Assembly (NCBI GenBank): GCA_029449235.1
Contig: JANATG010000015.1
Coordinates: 1,302,001-1,366,000, forward strand
Direction of reading: 5' to 3'
Source of the DNA: Linnemannia schmuckeri
Lineage: Eukaryota; Mortierellomycota; Mortierellomycetes; Mortierellales; Mortierellaceae
DNA length: 64,000 nt
The notes under the pieces were generated by a model. That model was not told where the DNA came from, searched no databases, and was given only the letters and a program-made list of their open reading frames with translations. A program made the translations under genes and the position numbers. Positions 12,150 to 22,379 of this stretch are shown one piece after another (the first letter of the stretch is position 1; every line of letters starts with the position of its first letter).

Positions 12150-13790
12150 TCAGGCCTCGTTCATGAACCCAGAGAGAATCCAATCAAGCGACACTCGAAG
12201 CTGCTGGAATTCAACCCGTACTCCTCCACTGCTACCTCTATGATGACGATGACTATCCTGTTGGGAGCAGCTTTGACAGACCGGTGCCTCAATAGGGACA
12301 GGTCGATACTCAATCCACCAATCCTTGCAACCGACCTTTGTCCGTTCTCCCTCCCTATCATCATTCACTTTCATCCGTTCAACCATCGCCATCTGACCTC
12401 CCTTGTCCTCCGGATGCTGGTGCTGGTGCTTGCTATAGTTGTGGTGGCTGAGGTGCAGGCAGCAGTACCTCACGAAATGACTTGACGTCCTTCCATGGCG
12501 ATGTCGAGGTTGAAGTAAGCGGTGTCGGTGGACTTTTGTCGGCTGGTGGTTGTTCATCATATCACCCATCTCAACTTCATGCTTCTTCTCCATCGTCGTC
12601 CCTGCCACGAGTCCTTTCGTCTCCTCCGGCTGGAGACACAGCATAACCTCGTTGGAATCCATCTCCCGCTGACTGCCGCCGCCTACATAATCGTTTCGAT
12701 CGCCCATACTCCAATGACACCACCCTCCCTCAAAGTCTTGGCTCGGCAAGGTTGGCCATCCGCCATGCTTGATCCCGATCACACTGTACTCATCGTCCAA
12801 TGAAGCGTCGTTATTCTCGAATGAATGCCTGGTAGAGGCGATGGAGGATATACGAGTTGTAGGATCGTATTTGGAGAGGGGGTCGGTGTTATTCCCCAGT
12901 GAGCGGATATAAGGGTTTAACGGCGCCGCCTTCGGCGAAAACAGTGGAGTAGAACGAGTCCTCTGTCCGGTGGAATAATCGAAAAAATTGAGCCCAATCA
13001 CTGGACTACAGAACCGAACCGCCTGTCGCATCAGATCCGTCTCCATCGCCATATTTCGAGACGCCATCCCTGTATCCCAAGGTTGCTGTTGTCGCTGGTA
13101 CTGAGATCGAGTAAAGGAAGGGCGTTGAAGTATGGTCAGGGTGGTGGCCAAGGGGTTGACAGGCTGGAAGAACAGGATTTCTTGAAGACGGTCAATTTCT
13201 GTGCAATGAAAGATGACTGTTTGGCATTCATGCCAGCGTGCTGGGGGGTGGTGGGGGTCTGGGAATAGGTGTAGCGAGATTATTAGTGGATCGGCAGTTG
13301 GTGTAGTTGCTAGGCTGGGTATATTAGGTGTCGCTGTTGCCATAGCGGCGGAGTTATGGACGTTAAATGAGAGGTTGTTTGTTGCGCCAGCAAACTTGTC
13401 GAGGAGGACTGTGCGAGCAAGTTGTCGAAACTTGTGGGAGACGAGTTGTAAGGGCAGAAGCTGCTCGACCGTCAAGTTTGCCAAGGTGAAGATCAGGATC
13501 TCTGAAGGCAACGTTGTAATAGGTGAGCTACTCTTTGATAGCACGTTCTGGGGTTTGTCGAGGGTATGTAAAGAGGGTGAAGGAAATGGAGAGACGGTGG
13601 TTATTCCACTAAGAGGAGATCGCCTGTCAGAATGCTGGAGGTTGGGAGCCATGATAGGTGCAAATGGATCGAAAATGTCAAGTAGATATCCATCGTCGTT
13701 CCTGTCATAGAGGTATTCATCTTGTTTGGAAGAAGAAGATGGAGGAGATGTATCCGTGTGGGAGTCAGTTGTATTCGTCCGAGGAAGCAT
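12150..13790 (-). CDS. F-box domain protein
   Basis: Single exon of 547 codons. I choose the ATG at 13790 (MLPRTNTTDS), not the one at 13853, because the latter would add 21 very hydrophobic residues coded by leader sequence. Residues about 92-132 match an F-box: LPSEILIFTLANL, then a leucine-rich helix and LVSHKFRQLARTVLLDKF. F-box proteins link substrates to SKP1-cullin ubiquitin ligases. The N-terminal 90 residues are disordered and Ser/Thr/Pro-rich. The rest (133-546) has no repeats (LRR, WD40, Kelch) that I recognise. It ends with a region containing DWWIEYRPVP and a Cys-x-x-Cys, then a Leu-rich tail (VSLDWILSGF). A His/Arg-rich stretch at about residues 430-475 looks low in complexity. 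The target is unknown. Divergently placed from the CCCH gene at 15616. Confidence 0.65.
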   Translation of the reverse strand: MLPRTNTTDSHTDTSPPSSSSKQDEYLYDRNDDGYLLDIFDPFAPIMAPNLQHSDRRSPLSGITTVSPFPSPSLHTLDKPQNVLSKSSSPITTLPSEILIFTLANLTVEQLLPLQLVSHKFRQLARTVLLDKFAGATNNLSFNVHNSAAMATATPNIPSLATTPTADPLIISLHLFPDPHHPPARWHECQTVIFHCTEIDRLQEILFFQPVNPLATTLTILQRPSFTRSQYQRQQQPWDTGMASRNMAMETDLMRQAVRFCSPVIGLNFFDYSTGQRTRSTPLFSPKAAPLNPYIRSLGNNTDPLSKYDPTTRISSIASTRHSFENNDASLDDEYSVIGIKHGGWPTLPSQDFEGGWCHWSMGDRNDYVGGGSQREMDSNEVMLCLQPEETKGLVAGTTMEKKHEVEMGDMMNNHQPTKVHRHRLLQPRHRHGRTSSHFVRYCCLHLSHHNYSKHQHQHPEDKGGQMAMVERMKVNDDREGERTKVGCKDWWIEYRPVPIEAPVCQSCSQQDSHRHHRGSSGGVRVEFQQLRVSLDWILSGFMNEA

Positions 13791-15615
13791 GTTGAGGTGT
13801 AAGGTGGATAAGTAGTGAAGAAAAAGGAAAAACAATAGAACGAGAGTCAGCAATGATGTGAAGAGTCAAAAGGACGGCAATACTGGGAAGTTTGATAGTT
13901 AAATGGAGAAAAAGGACGATTCTCAACGAGGAAAGGGATTCAATAAAGAGAGGGGGAAAACACCATCGCGTGCTGGATGCACAGTGGATGGGTGTCTGAA
14001 GAAGAGAAAGCAGCATCAAAAACGACGGCAGTGGCAGGCAAGGCATACGCGACTACCAAGGAAAAAAAGAAAAAAAAAAAAAGAAGCCAGTTGGAGTCGC
14101 CGAAACATACGCGCACAGCAGCCGGTTCAACGATTTTTCCCTTTGATCTGGTTCCAGGTCTGTCCACCCCTCCTGCCCCCTACTCCTCGCCCTACATGTA
14201 GACAGTGTCGTCACACCATCGTATAGAATGTCTTGTTGATCAATTGATCATTGTCTCTGGCGGCGATCTATCTGATCGTCGCGACTTTCACTGATCAGTT
14301 AAATATTACGCGACGCGTGTTTTTTTATCTTCGTCCTTGGATTAATAGACATGGGTTGTCCTTGTGCAACAAACAGCTCAGCGGAAAGGAAAAAAACCAA
14401 CAAAAAAGCCATCGGTATAAAGTAAATCTTTCCCCATGGCCAATTGTCAATTCCTCCAAGACAAGGAAAGAGGCCGTACATTGGATCATGTTCAATGACG
14501 CATTCGCCAATAAAACAAACCACACATACCCTCTGAACAGGGCTCCTCCTTCTATATATTGCTTATGACTTATTTTCTCATTTCCTCGATTCATAAATAT
14601 ATGAACACTCCCTCATCCTATGAACATGAAAGAGGGCTTATTTGGTCGATCGGCAGATTTGATGGATGAAAGAGGCAGCTCCGACTTTTTTTTAAGAGAG
14701 CGGACTGTGTCCTTTTTTTTTTTTTTTGTCACATGGCTGTCGGGGAACTCTCCCTCGGTCTCGGACTCAAACTCGGGGGAGGCGCAAAAAGGGGACCGAC
14801 CTGGTCCGACATTGAGAAAGCAAGCCTGACCAGATGAGGTGAGCAGAAGTCTTGTGTGTGATTGTGAAGAAGCATAAAGAGGGCGAGAACGAGAGAGAGA
14901 AGAAGAGGCGAGGGTTAGAAAATGAAGGAAGGAAAAGGGTCGGATATATAGAGGCCCCACACTAAGAGGAGGATGATGCCCATCTTTGTGTGGTAAGGTG
15001 GGTAAATGCCAATCAATTGTGGTGGTAAATAAAGTGGTTGCTTGAGCGCTTTGGTAAGTGTGGATGTTACCATGGCGGGTGAGCGGGGATGTGTGTATGT
15101 GTGGAGAGTGGACATGATATGATACACCATACCATGGAGTGGCCCTTCGTTTCCCTCTCCCCTCTTAGACAAAGGAAGAGGACGGGGGTGACAGAGCGGA
15201 CTTTTCTCTTCTTTCGTTCTTTTTTTGTTTTTTTCTCTTTTCTTATTTGATTTCCGTCGTCCCCTCTTTTCTTCTTTTTTTCTTTTCTTCTTTTCTCCTT
15301 CACCTTTCCTTCTTCTCTTCTTTCCTCTTCACCATTGGACGGACGACATACACAATCACACCCAACCAGCATCTTTCGTTTTTGCTCATCGTTATTATCC
15401 TCCAACGACACGACACGAACAACGGACTTGTTCGCGACTCATACTCATTCTTCTCTCTTTGACACTTCCCCCTTCGGATCCTTTCCATAGCCGATCCACA
15501 GTTCACATTCACCCCCTTTCTCCTATCAACCCACACTCCCCTCTCTCTAATAATACCTTTCTTCATTCCCCTTCACACTCTTACTTTTACTCTTTTCACT
15601 TTTCCTACAACAACA
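13791..15615. other. Divergent intergenic region between F-box and PAM2/CCCH genes
   Basis: About 1.8 kb, holding the promoters of two divergent genes. 15200-15600 is strongly pyrimidine-rich on the plus strand, as expected for the leader of the plus-strand gene. A 348-nt minus-strand frame at 14613-14960 crosses a T-run and shows no domain. I call no additional gene. Confidence 0.5.
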
Positions 15616-16897
15616 ATGTCGAGCAACTCGATCACCAACAACAACGCCGTCCGTCTCGGAGCTGCAGCCATCATCGGCACAGTGATCATTTACTTCCTCT
15701 GGTCCGCAACAGCCTCCTCCTCCAGCAGCTCCAACAAGCCCAAGGGCCGCAGCTCCAGCAGCTCCAAAACCACTACCACTACCACTACTACCACTACTAC
15801 TACCACTTCTAAGAAGGCTGTCAACGGTGCCCACGAGCAGGTCACCAAGAAGCAACAAGGTAAAGAAGGAGCCCACAAACAATAGGGACAACAACAACAT
15901 GAAGGGAAAAATGGCTGATCAGTTTTCCTTTTTGTTCATGGGAAGGGCACACGAGGGAGTAAAAAAAGAGGGATCCGTATGTGTTTGTTTTTTTTTCTGA
16001 TCAGCGCAAAATAGCAACAACCACATCGGGAATCAACAACTACAACAACAATAATGAGAAAATGATGGCTTTCAGCTTTTGTTATTTGTCACACACGACC
16101 AAGGAACAAGGAACAGCGAGGGTTGTGTCTCCACGGTGCCCTTTTGTTGTTTTCCTTTTTTTTTCCATTGGCAGGATTCACTGAAGAGACAAGAAGAAGG
16201 GGAGAGAAGGGGGCTGATTCAAGCGCTTTTCGGAATGGAAGGGGTGCAAGGAGAGAGGGATGACCCTCACTTTCGGCCTTTCTTTTTCTTGTACTTGTAT
16301 ACTAACAACCACTTTCTTTTTTCTATACTCTCCTCTTCTTTGTTGTAGATAAGACGGTCGTTGACGAAGTCCCCGCTGTCAAGGCGGAGAAGGTAAAGAA
16401 TCAGGCGCCTTCTTCACAATGTTTTACAAGGAAGCAATCGGGATAGAGTGAATGGAAGAGCATTGGAGCACGAAACACACAAGCGACAAAGGGAACATGG
16501 AATAGCCAGAAGTGGACTACCGGGATACACCACCATGGACCGGACCAGAGACGACAACACACAATAAGCAATTGAGAAAACACACTGGGAGAAACCAATT
16601 GGCCGACCATCACTTCCTACCCTTGCTGTGGGTAACAGCTACTTCTTCCCCTTTTTCATGCTTCATGGCACTTGGACTGAGAAAAAGGCTTTTGTGTTGT
16701 TGTGCGTGTCTCTCTTCCTCCCTTCCTCCACAACCACTCCCCTTTGTTCCCTCTATTCGCCTTCACACTTGCTCCCTTTTCCTGCATCCTTTTTTCGATG
16801 CCCCTTCTTTGGTTGTGTATTTCCTGCCCTTAGAAAAAGGTTCAATGGATCGCTGCTGTTTGTGCCCTGTGTTTCTCTTTTTGCTAGCCCCTTCCAG

Positions 16898-16937
<40 letters not shown>

Positions 16938-18827
16938 CTTTTGCTTGATACTCCTTGCCTATGTCTGTCCAGTCCTCGCCATAGTCTCCTTTTCTTTTTT
17001 CTCCTGTCCATCCTTGAATGGGACCCAGTTGTTCTGACGCCTATTTATTGGATATTTTCTTCCCGCGGTCCCAATCCAAAATACCCTTCGGGGTACATTA
17101 TTACTTTCCGACTCTCCCTCCCGAAAGCAACGGAGAAGAAGGAAACTAAACCTTGACTCCCAAAGAAAAAAGAAAAAGAAAAACAGAAAAAAAAAGCAGT
17201 ATAGCCCATGGTTTATTTCATGGATCGTCCCTTTCAATACTCTTAACCATTCGCTTTATTGCAATTGTGCATGGTATTGATCTTTTCTTTTGAATTGTTC
17301 TTCATACTATTAGATCACGGAACAGAAGGAACATGAGGAGAAGCCTCGGGAGGAGGAGCCTTTGAAGGCAGCAGAGGTTGTTCCCGAACCCGTCCAGGAA
17401 CCTGTGGCTTTTGTTGTTGAGCCAATGGTCGAGGAGGCAGAAGAGGAGGAGGAGCAGCAGACAGCACAGGAGCCCGAGATCCAGGAGGCTTCAGCAGATG
17501 AGCTTGATGAAGAGCACGAGATTGAACTGGTCTTTGAGCGCGAGATTCCCGTGGCTGCTGTTGTTATCCCTGCTATTATCCAGGAGGTCAAGGAGGTCAA
17601 GGAGGTCAAGGAGGAGCAGATCATCGAGGAGGCTGCCCCTACTGCCGTTGAGAAGCCCGAGCAGGTCGAGGAAGAGCCCGAGCAGGTTCAGGAGGTCCAG
17701 AAGGAGGAGGAGGCTCAGGTCGATACCCCCACCACCTTGGTTGGTGATCAATTTGAGCACACCAAGGAGATTGAGGAGACTGTTCAGGCAGTTATTGAGA
17801 CTCCCCGCAAGGCCGATTCATGGAGCACCGTCTCCGAGGACAAGGTCCAGACTCTTCAGGAGGTTTCCCGAGTTGCCCGTAAGCTATTCCTCTTTTATTT
17901 GACACAATCGACTTGCTTTCATTTTGGTTGTAAAAGACACTTTCTGCAACTATTTTGTTAACGAGTCCTGCTTTTTGATTCCGTTTTTGTTATCGTTAAT
18001 ATAGAGCACTCGGAATTGAACGCCAAGGCCGCCGAGTTCAAGCCTAGCTGGTTGCCCTCCGCCACTGTCGCCCCTGCCAAGCCCAACGGAGCTATTGTTA
18101 ACGGTACATATTATCACCTTGATAAGGACATGCATACGGCGCGTATTCATGAAACAGGGTATCTCTGACATGAATGATGGTCGCGGGTACTTTCTGCTAA
18201 CGGCTGTATTTTATTGGTTTCATTCGATATATTAGGCACCCCTGCCGCGGAGCCCGTCAAGATGAAGTCGAGGTGCCGATTCTGGCCCAACTGTACTAAC
18301 AAGTCGTGCAAGTTCACCCACCCCTCAACATACTGCCGGTAAGAGTCGAAATGTTGTTTGTCAATTGTCAATTGCGAAACGTGAAACACCAAAAAATCAC
18401 TCAAAAAAAAGAAAGAAACAGATGTGATATGCATGAGTGAGCTGCATGCACGGACAAGACATGGACGAGAAAACAACAGGGACAAACAGAGAAACAAACA
18501 AACATTTTGCACGGCCCGGATGTGACGATTTAGGCAATTGAACTCCCGCCGTGCATGGGCTGACCATCACAACACAACGTCTAATATTCTTTTTTTCCGT
18601 CGTCCTTACTTTCCATTGTCAATAGCGACCCCGAAAACTGTTCCTTCGGCGACCGCTGCAATTTTATCCACCCCAATGACATGACCGCTCGTCCCCCTCG
18701 AGACAAGGGTGACAAGAAGGGCGCCCGTCGCCAGACTGCTGCCGGAGACCGTAAGGGTCGCCCCAAGTCGTCCGACTCTTCAGTCAACATGGTCGCAGCC
18801 TCCCCCGTTGATGCATGGAGCAAGTAA
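15616..18827 (+). CDS. Membrane-anchored protein with PAM2 motif and two CCCH zinc fingers
   Basis: Six exons: 15616-15859, 16349-16392, 17314-17878, 18005-18103, 18236-18338 and 18626-18827; 1257 nt, 418 aa, all phases consistent. Residues about 13-31 are one hydrophobic segment (VRLGAAAIIGTVIIYFLW), likely a signal anchor for ER or mitochondrial outer membrane. A Ser/Lys/Thr linker and a 190-residue acidic Glu/Val-rich region with tandem EVK repeats (near 17583-17612) follow. Residues 287-300 (SELNAKAAEFKPSW) fit the PAM2 motif, which binds the MLLE domain of poly(A)-binding protein: Leu289, Asn290, Ala293 and Phe296 are in place. Residues 331-367 hold two CCCH fingers, C-x5-C-x4-C-x3-H and C-x5-C-x5-C-x3-H, four residues apart, resembling the Nab2/ZC3H14 poly(A)-binding type. 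A basic tail ends the protein. I infer an RNA-binding, PABP-binding factor that tethers mRNA to a membrane. No named orthologue is recognised. Confidence 0.85.
16900..16937. repeat. 38-nt T run inside an intron
   Basis: Uninterrupted homopolymer T within intron 2 of the PAM2/CCCH gene. It inflates false Phe-rich reading frames across this stretch. Confidence 0.95.
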
Positions 18828-20795
18828 ACGATGGAAGGATCAGGAACCATTAAGGCGGATGGGAGGAGAAGACTAGGAGGCGGGCGGACGGGATGAGCTG
18901 GATGCCACTTGCAATCGTCGATTGAGATCGAGGAGGAGGAAGAAGCTACGCTGATCAGGAGGAAGTCTACCATCAGGATACGCAGGAAGCGAATCTCCGC
19001 GGGAGGGCATCTCTTCCATTTACCTTTTTCTTTGTCTTCGGTTTCTTTTTTATGGTGCAGGACAGTGGCCTGTAGACAAGGCGTGAGGACAATCACTCTT
19101 GTTTTTGTACTCTCCTCTTTTATCAAACTCTTTGTCGGTTGCAGTTCGCCAACTATTTATTTTGATGATTTACCTCGGCACTTCTCTCTCTTTTATTTGA
19201 CCTCTACCTTTTCATTTTTATTCTCACCCATTCACAGTTCTCTCATTCACAATCCGCCTACCGTTCCTATCACCCTCTCTTCCTCTCATTCTCGTTCACT
19301 TTGTGATTTCACTTTTTACTATACACCTTCTTATACACTCGCTCTCTCTCTCACCCCGCCTCAGTTTTTCATTATCAGCTCGTTTTCACGTCTTTTGTTT
19401 TCTGTTTCTCTGTACAGTTCAGCTCTCTTTATTATCATCACCGTTCATTTTGCTACTCTTCATTAGTTTAGTTGTTATCTCGCCTTGCACAAAAAAAAAT
19501 CTAGTAAAGGTTTTTTTTTCTTGTAACCATAACTCGCTCCTTCTTTACTCGCTCGATCTGATCTGTTGTGCTCGATCAAAATCCTTATTTTCCCCCCCTT
19601 TTTGCTATGCATGTCAGTCATGTCAATCCATCAGCCAACTATTGATTTGTTCTCGTGGTTTTTATAACTTGATACATTGGCATTGTTCCAAAATTATATT
19701 TGACTTACTAATATCTCCTCCACTCCTACCAGCCCTACTTGGCCTTTTCCCTTTTTCTTTTCCCCTTCCGCCTTACATGCGTCCCACTCATGCTACGCGA
19801 TTCTACAGGCCTATCTTCTGAATCTTCCCTTCCTTCTTCGGGGGATCAGACAAGGATCCGAGATCGAGACATGCGAGAAATTTTCCTCGTCCCGCCTATC
19901 CTTTTCGTTTCCCCATCTTCCTCAACCTCCTATAAACATCCGCGCTTAGGGATGGGCGCAGCCGGAACTCTGCTGGCGATGGTGGACCTAGTGTTGTGGA
20001 AAGAAAAAAAAAATAAAATGTTGAAAGGTCAGAGGAATGAACTTAAAACAACTCCCCCCCCCTCCAAAAAAAAAAAAAAAAAAAAAAAAAAAACAGCATC
20101 CATCCATGTACACAAATAACCACACACGTAGAGAGAGAGACGTAAACGTAAACTCGTTCTTCAGTACCGGATGTTGCCAGCTCCATATCGTCGTCAGTCA
20201 ATCAGTCAGTCCTCCTCCATGATCAACCTCTCGCACTTGCCTAAAGCGGCTAAGGATATCTTGGAAGACATCTCCATGGACCCATATGAGGCGCTCTCCA
20301 CCCTTCCTTCACGAGAAAAAATAATGAAGCGTTGCAAGCGATCTACGCCTCCTGAGGTGTAAAACTTTAAATTTTTAATACTTAATGGGTTGATGCCGAC
20401 TTAGAGAGGTGCTTTGGACAAAGTGGCGAATATGCCACTTTGACTCATCAGCCTTGTTACTTGAGGATGAAGGGATACTGTCTTGATGAAGGCTAGCATA
20501 TGGAATTGAAGATGGTATCGGCTAGTCTTTCAGGCTGTTGAGAGGGCAGTAAAAATAAAGGGAGAGCGGGTGGACCAAGAGGCAGAAAGGAGGACGAAGG
20601 TCAGGATAGGTTTCCACGCTAGCTTAGGTCGCGGGGAGGAGATCCGAACGTGATAAAAGAACATACAGACACGCCGAGGAAAGACCAGCGAGAATAGAAA
20701 AAGTCGACGGCCGTGCGTCAGTCACATCTTTGACTATCTGGATCAGTGCTTACTATTCAAATGAACAAGAAGAAAGAGGGATGCCAGTGTTTTAA
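18828..20795. other. Intergenic: 3' flank of PAM2/CCCH gene, CT-rich tract, A-run
   Basis: 19030-19480 is pyrimidine-rich. A 28-nt A run sits at 20066-20093 behind a C run. A short frame at 20219-20362 on the plus strand (beginning MINLSHLPKAAKDILED) looks protein-like, but has no recognisable partner exon or domain. It could be a fragment of a mobile element, since the next feature is a retroelement relic. Nothing else supported. Confidence 0.4.
20066..20093. repeat. 28-nt A run
   Basis: Homopolymer A directly after a C-rich run; possibly the poly(A) end of an old retroposed insert, but no insert boundary is visible. Confidence 0.9.
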
Positions 20796-20799
20796 ACCG

Positions 20800-22316
20800 T
20801 CATACCATCATATCCAAATTGGAGAAGAAGCCGCGAAGGCAGGCGAAGCCTGCTGAGCTCGTCGTCAGGAGAGCTGGCGGAACGGACGTATGAAGGAAGA
20901 ACAATAGCGCGAAGCGTGTGCAGGCGCTTATGGTTCTTCTTGAGAAGGGACTGGGCTGCCGGGGAGGCAGCCCCAGTCCTTCCTTTGCGGAGGGCGAACA
21001 CGGCAGGCTGGTTATCAATCCAGAGGCACACACAATCGTTTTTGCGAGTGTGTGTAAGCAGGCGCAGGAAGTGGCCCAGAGCTTGGCCAGGAAGATAGTG
21101 GAGCGGAAGGCCATGGGCACAGGAACAGAAGCGCACCCCGCAGGGGAAATCAAGCCGGCCCGCGCAAAAGTCGCGTCGGTGGCGATGGCCGTGGTGGGAC
21201 GCGTGCTGACGGACCAAGTGATGGGGTCGTTGGCCTGGAAGAACAATATAAGCTCGTCGTAATTGAGGAGGAAGCTCGTGACAAAGTGCCTGAAGTTCTT
21301 GATCAAATCAATCGCGGGCGAGAGAAGAGAAGGGATATAGGGGGAGGCGCAGCGGACCCAGCTAAGAAGGTCAACAGCTCGTTCCCACACCTGGCGGGGG
21401 AGGGACGAGTGATAGCGTTGGAGTTGGAGGAGCACCTCAACCATGTCCTTCTGGCAGGAGGATGCAAGGCGACACTGCTTGGACTATAAGTCGAGCTCGA
21501 ACCCGATGTGCTTGATGGTTTGAGTGGGCTCGGTGGTCGACTTCTTAAGGTTCAGGCGGAGGCCGTGGTCGGCGCACCAGACGTGCCACAAGTCCCGAAA
21601 GCCTCTGGCTTGGCTCTTCGAGGCGAAGAGGAACAGCAGATCGTCAATATGCTGCTTCTTGATTACGATGAACGACAGTTCAACCTTGCGGAGGAAAAAC
21701 TTGAATATGTTAGGAAGTCAAATCTGGAAAGCCCAAGGCGCGCAGGTCTCGTCCATGGAGATCCTCGTGGAAATGTAGTATTTTCCATCGAGCTGGAGGC
21801 CGAAGAAAGTCTGAAAGTCAGGATGACGGGGGAGATGGTCAAACCCGGAGGAAATGTCATAGTGCAAAACCCATTTATAGCGGAAGGGAACACCCTTTAT
21901 TCGACGGGGCATCCCGGGGAGGGAGATCTTGGGAGCAATCATAAACTTGTTAACATACCAACAGTCATGGATTGGTCGGACGGTGCCGTCAGGCTTGGAC
22001 ATGCCGAACCATGGTATGGAGACGAGGGGGGAAGTGTCCAACTCTCGGTACTTACCAGCAGCAAGCTGGCAAAGAGAGTCTCCTTCATCGGGGGGTAGAG
22101 TGGGTCATCATGCCGGAAGTGCGTTTCGCGGAGCAGTATTGGTTTAGGCACCTTGTGGAACTTGGCACGAAGCCCTTCTGTGAGCCAGAGCTTCTGTATG
22201 TTGGTGGCGGATCTTGGCGCGACTGCACTTGGTAAAATATATTCAGAGACGGTGCGGAACTGGGGACGAGCAACAAAATCATCACGTAATTGTGGATAAT
22301 CCGCTACCAGGAACAC
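20800..22316 (-). pseudogene. Decayed DIRS-like retrotransposon reverse transcriptase/RNase H
   Basis: Read on the minus strand from about 22316 down, the frames give RT motifs in order. First a finger region (KPDGTVRPIHD then YVN). Then a palm segment (HYDISSGFDHLPRHPDFQTF, about 21860-21840 and onward, followed by DETCAPWAFQI). Then a HIDDLLFLF box equivalent to YxDD, near 21650. Then a thumb ending in IGFELDL and a stop. RNase H follows with TDATFARAG, and after a frame change WIDNQPAVFALRKGRT and an SSPDDELSR tail. RT plus RNase H without protease or integrase, and the P-x-DELSR-type end, fit DIRS/Ngaro-type elements. At least one stop and one or two frameshifts show it is dead. No tyrosine recombinase or terminal repeats were found nearby. 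Confidence 0.75.
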
Positions 22317-22379
22317 TAGAGAAAAATAATATACTCGTCCTCATATCCCTAAGGAGAAAGGCTTTTAATCGACAAGAGT

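Noticed and set aside
13791..13853. Upstream ATG for the F-box gene
   Set aside because: It would add a very hydrophobic 21-residue leader (LLFFLFLHYL) that looks like translated CT-rich leader sequence; an F-box protein is not expected to be secreted.
14613..14960. Minus-strand frame of 115 codons
   Set aside because: It spans a T run coding poly-Lys, has no domain, and lies in a divergent promoter region.
16512..17156. Plus-strand frame of 214 codons in an intron
   Set aside because: It crosses the 38-nt T run (poly-Phe) and lies inside an intron whose flanking exons join in phase.
21508..22098. Long plus-strand frame of 196 codons
   Set aside because: It is antisense to the RT/RNase H relic, whose minus-strand frames hold all the motifs.
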